In this document: positions 4,866 through 6,760 of the stretch, in pieces
Layout of the letters: each line of letters starts with the position of its first letter
How positions within the stretch are numbered: the first letter of the stretch is position 1
Assembly: GCA_037384885.1 (NCBI GenBank)
Contig: JARRNO010000187.1
Span: 1 to 6,760, forward strand
Direction: 5' to 3'
Source: JARRNO01 sp037384885
Lineage (GTDB): Bacteria; Acidobacteriota; UBA4820; DSQY01
Length of the DNA stretch: 6,760 bases
Notes under the pieces: generated by a model
The model's database searches: none
What the model was told of the DNA's origin: nothing
What the model saw: the letters and a program-made list of their open reading frames with translations, nothing else
Program-made: the position numbers and the translations under genes

Positions 4866-6760
4866 ATGAAGAGTCCCATCCGCAGGTTCACCGTATTCGC
4901 CGTTCTTCTGCTGGCTGCGGCCTGGACCCTGGTCCTCCCCGCGAAGGAAGTGGGCGCCGGGCACGAGGCGATTCCGCCCATTTCCCTCCGGGTCGACTTG
5001 ACCCAGGCCCCTCGGAAGATCTTTCATGCGGAAATGACGATCCCCGTCAAGACGGGGCCGCTGACCCTTCTTTATCCGAAGTGGATCCCTGGCGAGCATG
5101 GGCCCACGGGGCCCATCCAGAATCTGGCGGGTTTGGAGTTCACCGTGAACGGAAAACGGATTCCCTGGAAGCGCGACCTGGTGAACATGTTCGCTTTTCA
5201 CCTTCAAATTCCCGAAGGGGCTTCGTTTCTCCACGTGTCGCTCGACTTTCTCTCGCCGGTCGAAGAGGGCGACTTCTCCGCGGGCGTTTCCGCCACGCCG
5301 AAACTGGTGGACTTGAACTGGAACCAGGTGGCGCTTTATCCCGCCGGCCATCCGACCAAAGATTATACCTACAAGCCGGTGCTGATCCTTCCAAAGGGGT
5401 GGAAGTTCGGGACGGCTCTCGGGGTTGAAAACCGGAGCGGAAGCCGGGTCACCTTCAAACCTGTTTCTTTCAACAACCTCGTGGACTCTCCAGTTATTGC
5501 GGGACAGTACTTCCGGCAATGCACGCTTCACGATTCGGCGCCCTTCAACTACCTGGACATGGTAAGCGACGATCCTTCCGCTCTGGCAATCCCCAAGAAG
5601 ATCCTCAAGGGCTACCGGGATCTGGTCAATCAGGCCCATGCCCTCTTCGGCTCCTATCACTATAAGAGCTATCACTTTCTTCTCACCCTGAGCGACCACA
5701 CCGCCCATTTTGGACTTGAGCACCACCAGTCCAGCGACGACCGGACCGGCGAACGCATGCTCGTCGATCCCCAGCACTTTCTCTTTTCCGCCGGACTGCT
5801 GCCCCACGAGTTCGTGCATTCCTGGAACGGGAAGTACCGGCGGCCTGCAGATCTTTACCAGCCTGATTTCAACAAACCCGAGCGAACGGACATGCTTTGG
5901 GTCTACGAGGGATTGACCCAGTACTTTGGTCCCGTGTTGACCGCCCGCAGCGGGCTTTGGACCCCGAAGCAGTTCCGCCAGGCTCTCGCACAGGCCGCTG
6001 CAAGTATGGACCATACCCCAGGCAGGGAGTGGCGTCCTCTCATTGATACTGCCATCAGCGCGCCCTTCCTCTACGGCGCGCCCCGCTACTGGGAAAGCTG
6101 GCGGAGGAGCGTGGATTTCTATCCGGAAGGAACACTGATCTGGCTGGATGTCGACACGAAGATCAGGGAGCTGACGAAGGGCCGGCGGTCGCTGGATGAT
6201 TTCGCCCGGAATTTCTATGGAATGGACGACGGGAGCATCATTACCAACACTTACACCTTTGACGATATCGTCACCACTCTTAACCATGTAGCGCCCTATG
6301 ATTGGGCGGGATTCCTCCATGACCTCCTCTATCGAACGGGGAAGCACGCCCCCCTGGCGGGCATCACCCGGAGCGGCTGGAAGCTGGTTTACACGGACAG
6401 TCCCAGCGCCTATCTCAAGGCCATGGAGATGGTCTACAAGTTCCACGATCTGACGGACTCCATCGGTCTCAACTTCACGGACAGCGGCCATATAACAGAC
6501 GTGCTTTGGAACGGGCCCGCCTTCAAGTCGGGGCTCGGCCCGGGCATGCAGATCATCGCCGTAAACGGAGTGGATTTCACGCCCCGTGTGATGATCGAAG
6601 CAGTCTCGCGCTCTTCCACATCAAAGGCTCCGGTGACCTTGACCGTGAAGAACGACGGATTTCTCCAAACCTACAGCGTGGACTACCACGGCGGTCTCAA
6701 ATATCCCCACTTGGTTCGCGAAAAGGGACGTCCGGACGTGCTGACCCGGATCATCAAGGC
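4866..6760 (+). CDS. Secreted M61 family (glycyl-aminopeptidase-type) metallopeptidase with PDZ domain; 3' end outside the window
   Basis: M61 peptidases are zinc enzymes related to the thermolysin and M1 aminopeptidase fold; the characterised Sphingomonas member releases N-terminal Gly and Ala. The reading begins MKSPIRRFTVFAVLLLAAAW, a signal peptide with its hydrophobic core at about 8-25, and stays open for 631 codons to the right edge, so it is probably nearly complete. An N-terminal beta domain (about 38-200) carries LLYPKWIPGEHGPTGP, a variant of the family's PxWxPG segment. The catalytic domain has GLEHHQSS (Gly283-Glu285-His286), the zinc motif in HEFVHSWNGKYRRP (His314, Glu315, His318), the third ligand Glu348 in WVYEGLTQYFG, and a conserved DFYPEGTLIWLD segment with Tyr419. 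A PDZ domain spans about 531-610 (SIGLNFTDSGHITDVLWNGP, then SGLGPGMQIIAVNG). All zinc ligands are intact. It is divergent from the M13 peptidase gene across a 317-bp gap. Exact substrate preference cannot be read from sequence. Confidence 0.95.
   Translation, partial: MKSPIRRFTVFAVLLLAAAWTLVLPAKEVGAGHEAIPPISLRVDLTQAPRKIFHAEMTIPVKTGPLTLLYPKWIPGEHGPTGPIQNLAGLEFTVNGKRIPWKRDLVNMFAFHLQIPEGASFLHVSLDFLSPVEEGDFSAGVSATPKLVDLNWNQVALYPAGHPTKDYTYKPVLILPKGWKFGTALGVENRSGSRVTFKPVSFNNLVDSPVIAGQYFRQCTLHDSAPFNYLDMVSDDPSALAIPKKILKGYRDLVNQAHALFGSYHYKSYHFLLTLSDHTAHFGLEHHQSSDDRTGERMLVDPQHFLFSAGLLPHEFVHSWNGKYRRPADLYQPDFNKPERTDMLWVYEGLTQYFGPVLTARSGLWTPKQFRQALAQAAASMDHTPGREWRPLIDTAISAPFLYGAPRYWESWRRSVDFYPEGTLIWLDVDTKIRELTKGRRSLDDFARNFYGMDDGSIITNTYTFDDIVTTLNHVAPYDWAGFLHDLLYRTGKHAPLAGITRSGWKLVYTDSPSAYLKAMEMVYKFHDLTDSIGLNFTDSGHITDVLWNGPAFKSGLGPGMQIIAVNGVDFTPRVMIEAVSRSSTSKAPVTLTVKNDGFLQTYSVDYHGGLKYPHLVREKGRPDVLTRIIK

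Noticed and set aside
4560..6491. A 643-codon open frame on the minus strand opposite the M61 peptidase gene.
   Set aside because: It is in exact codon-on-codon register with M61, so it stays open simply because the sense gene avoids TTA, CTA and TCA codons in GC-rich usage. Its translation resembles no family, it has no ribosome binding site, and the M61 frame carries a full set of catalytic motifs.
1..6760. CRISPR arrays, tRNA/rRNA genes, insertion sequences, toxin-antitoxin or phage-defence genes.
   Set aside because: I saw no regularly spaced repeats, tRNA-like cloverleaf, transposase motifs or defence-protein motifs; the four genes account for almost all of the sequence.

Overview
The window holds four protein genes and no RNA gene or mobile element that I can recognise. 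Three genes lie on the minus strand and one on the plus strand. From left to right they are: the N-terminal 399 codons of a long-form urocanate hydratase (hutU, running off the left edge); a small envelope protein with a BON-like N-terminal domain and a C-terminal DUF1207 region that looks like an outer-membrane beta-barrel; a complete secreted M13 (neprilysin/PepO-type) zinc metallopeptidase; and, divergently transcribed, a nearly complete secreted M61 (glycyl-aminopeptidase-type) metallopeptidase with a C-terminal PDZ domain, running off the right edge.

The signal peptides, the barrel-like protein ending in Phe, the strong AGGAGG-type ribosome binding sites and the GC-rich third codon positions point to a Gram-negative bacterium. 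The pairing of secreted M13 and M61 peptidases with long-form HutU would fit Acidobacteriota or a similar deep-branching proteolytic lineage. That placement is inference from the gene families; no marker gene fixes it.

Regulation seems organised gene by gene rather than as one operon. A perfect 10-bp GC-rich hairpin separates the M13 gene from the DUF1207 gene, which has its own promoter-like sequence, and hutU has an extended -10 promoter close to its start. The 317-bp gap between the divergent peptidase genes holds candidate promoters facing both ways, an imperfect tandem repeat between them, and a stretch of about 125 nt just upstream of the M61 start in which successive perfect 5-6 bp inverted repeats could fold as a chain of hairpins. 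This leader is the least explained element in the window and the best candidate for something undescribed.

Functionally the region reads as peptide use: two exported zinc peptidases break down peptides outside the cytoplasm, and urocanate hydratase feeds histidine-derived carbon into central metabolism. The DUF1207 protein may sit in the outer membrane, but its role is unknown. The link between the genes is inferred from proximity. Several long frames opposite the peptidase genes are codon-bias shadows and are not annotated.
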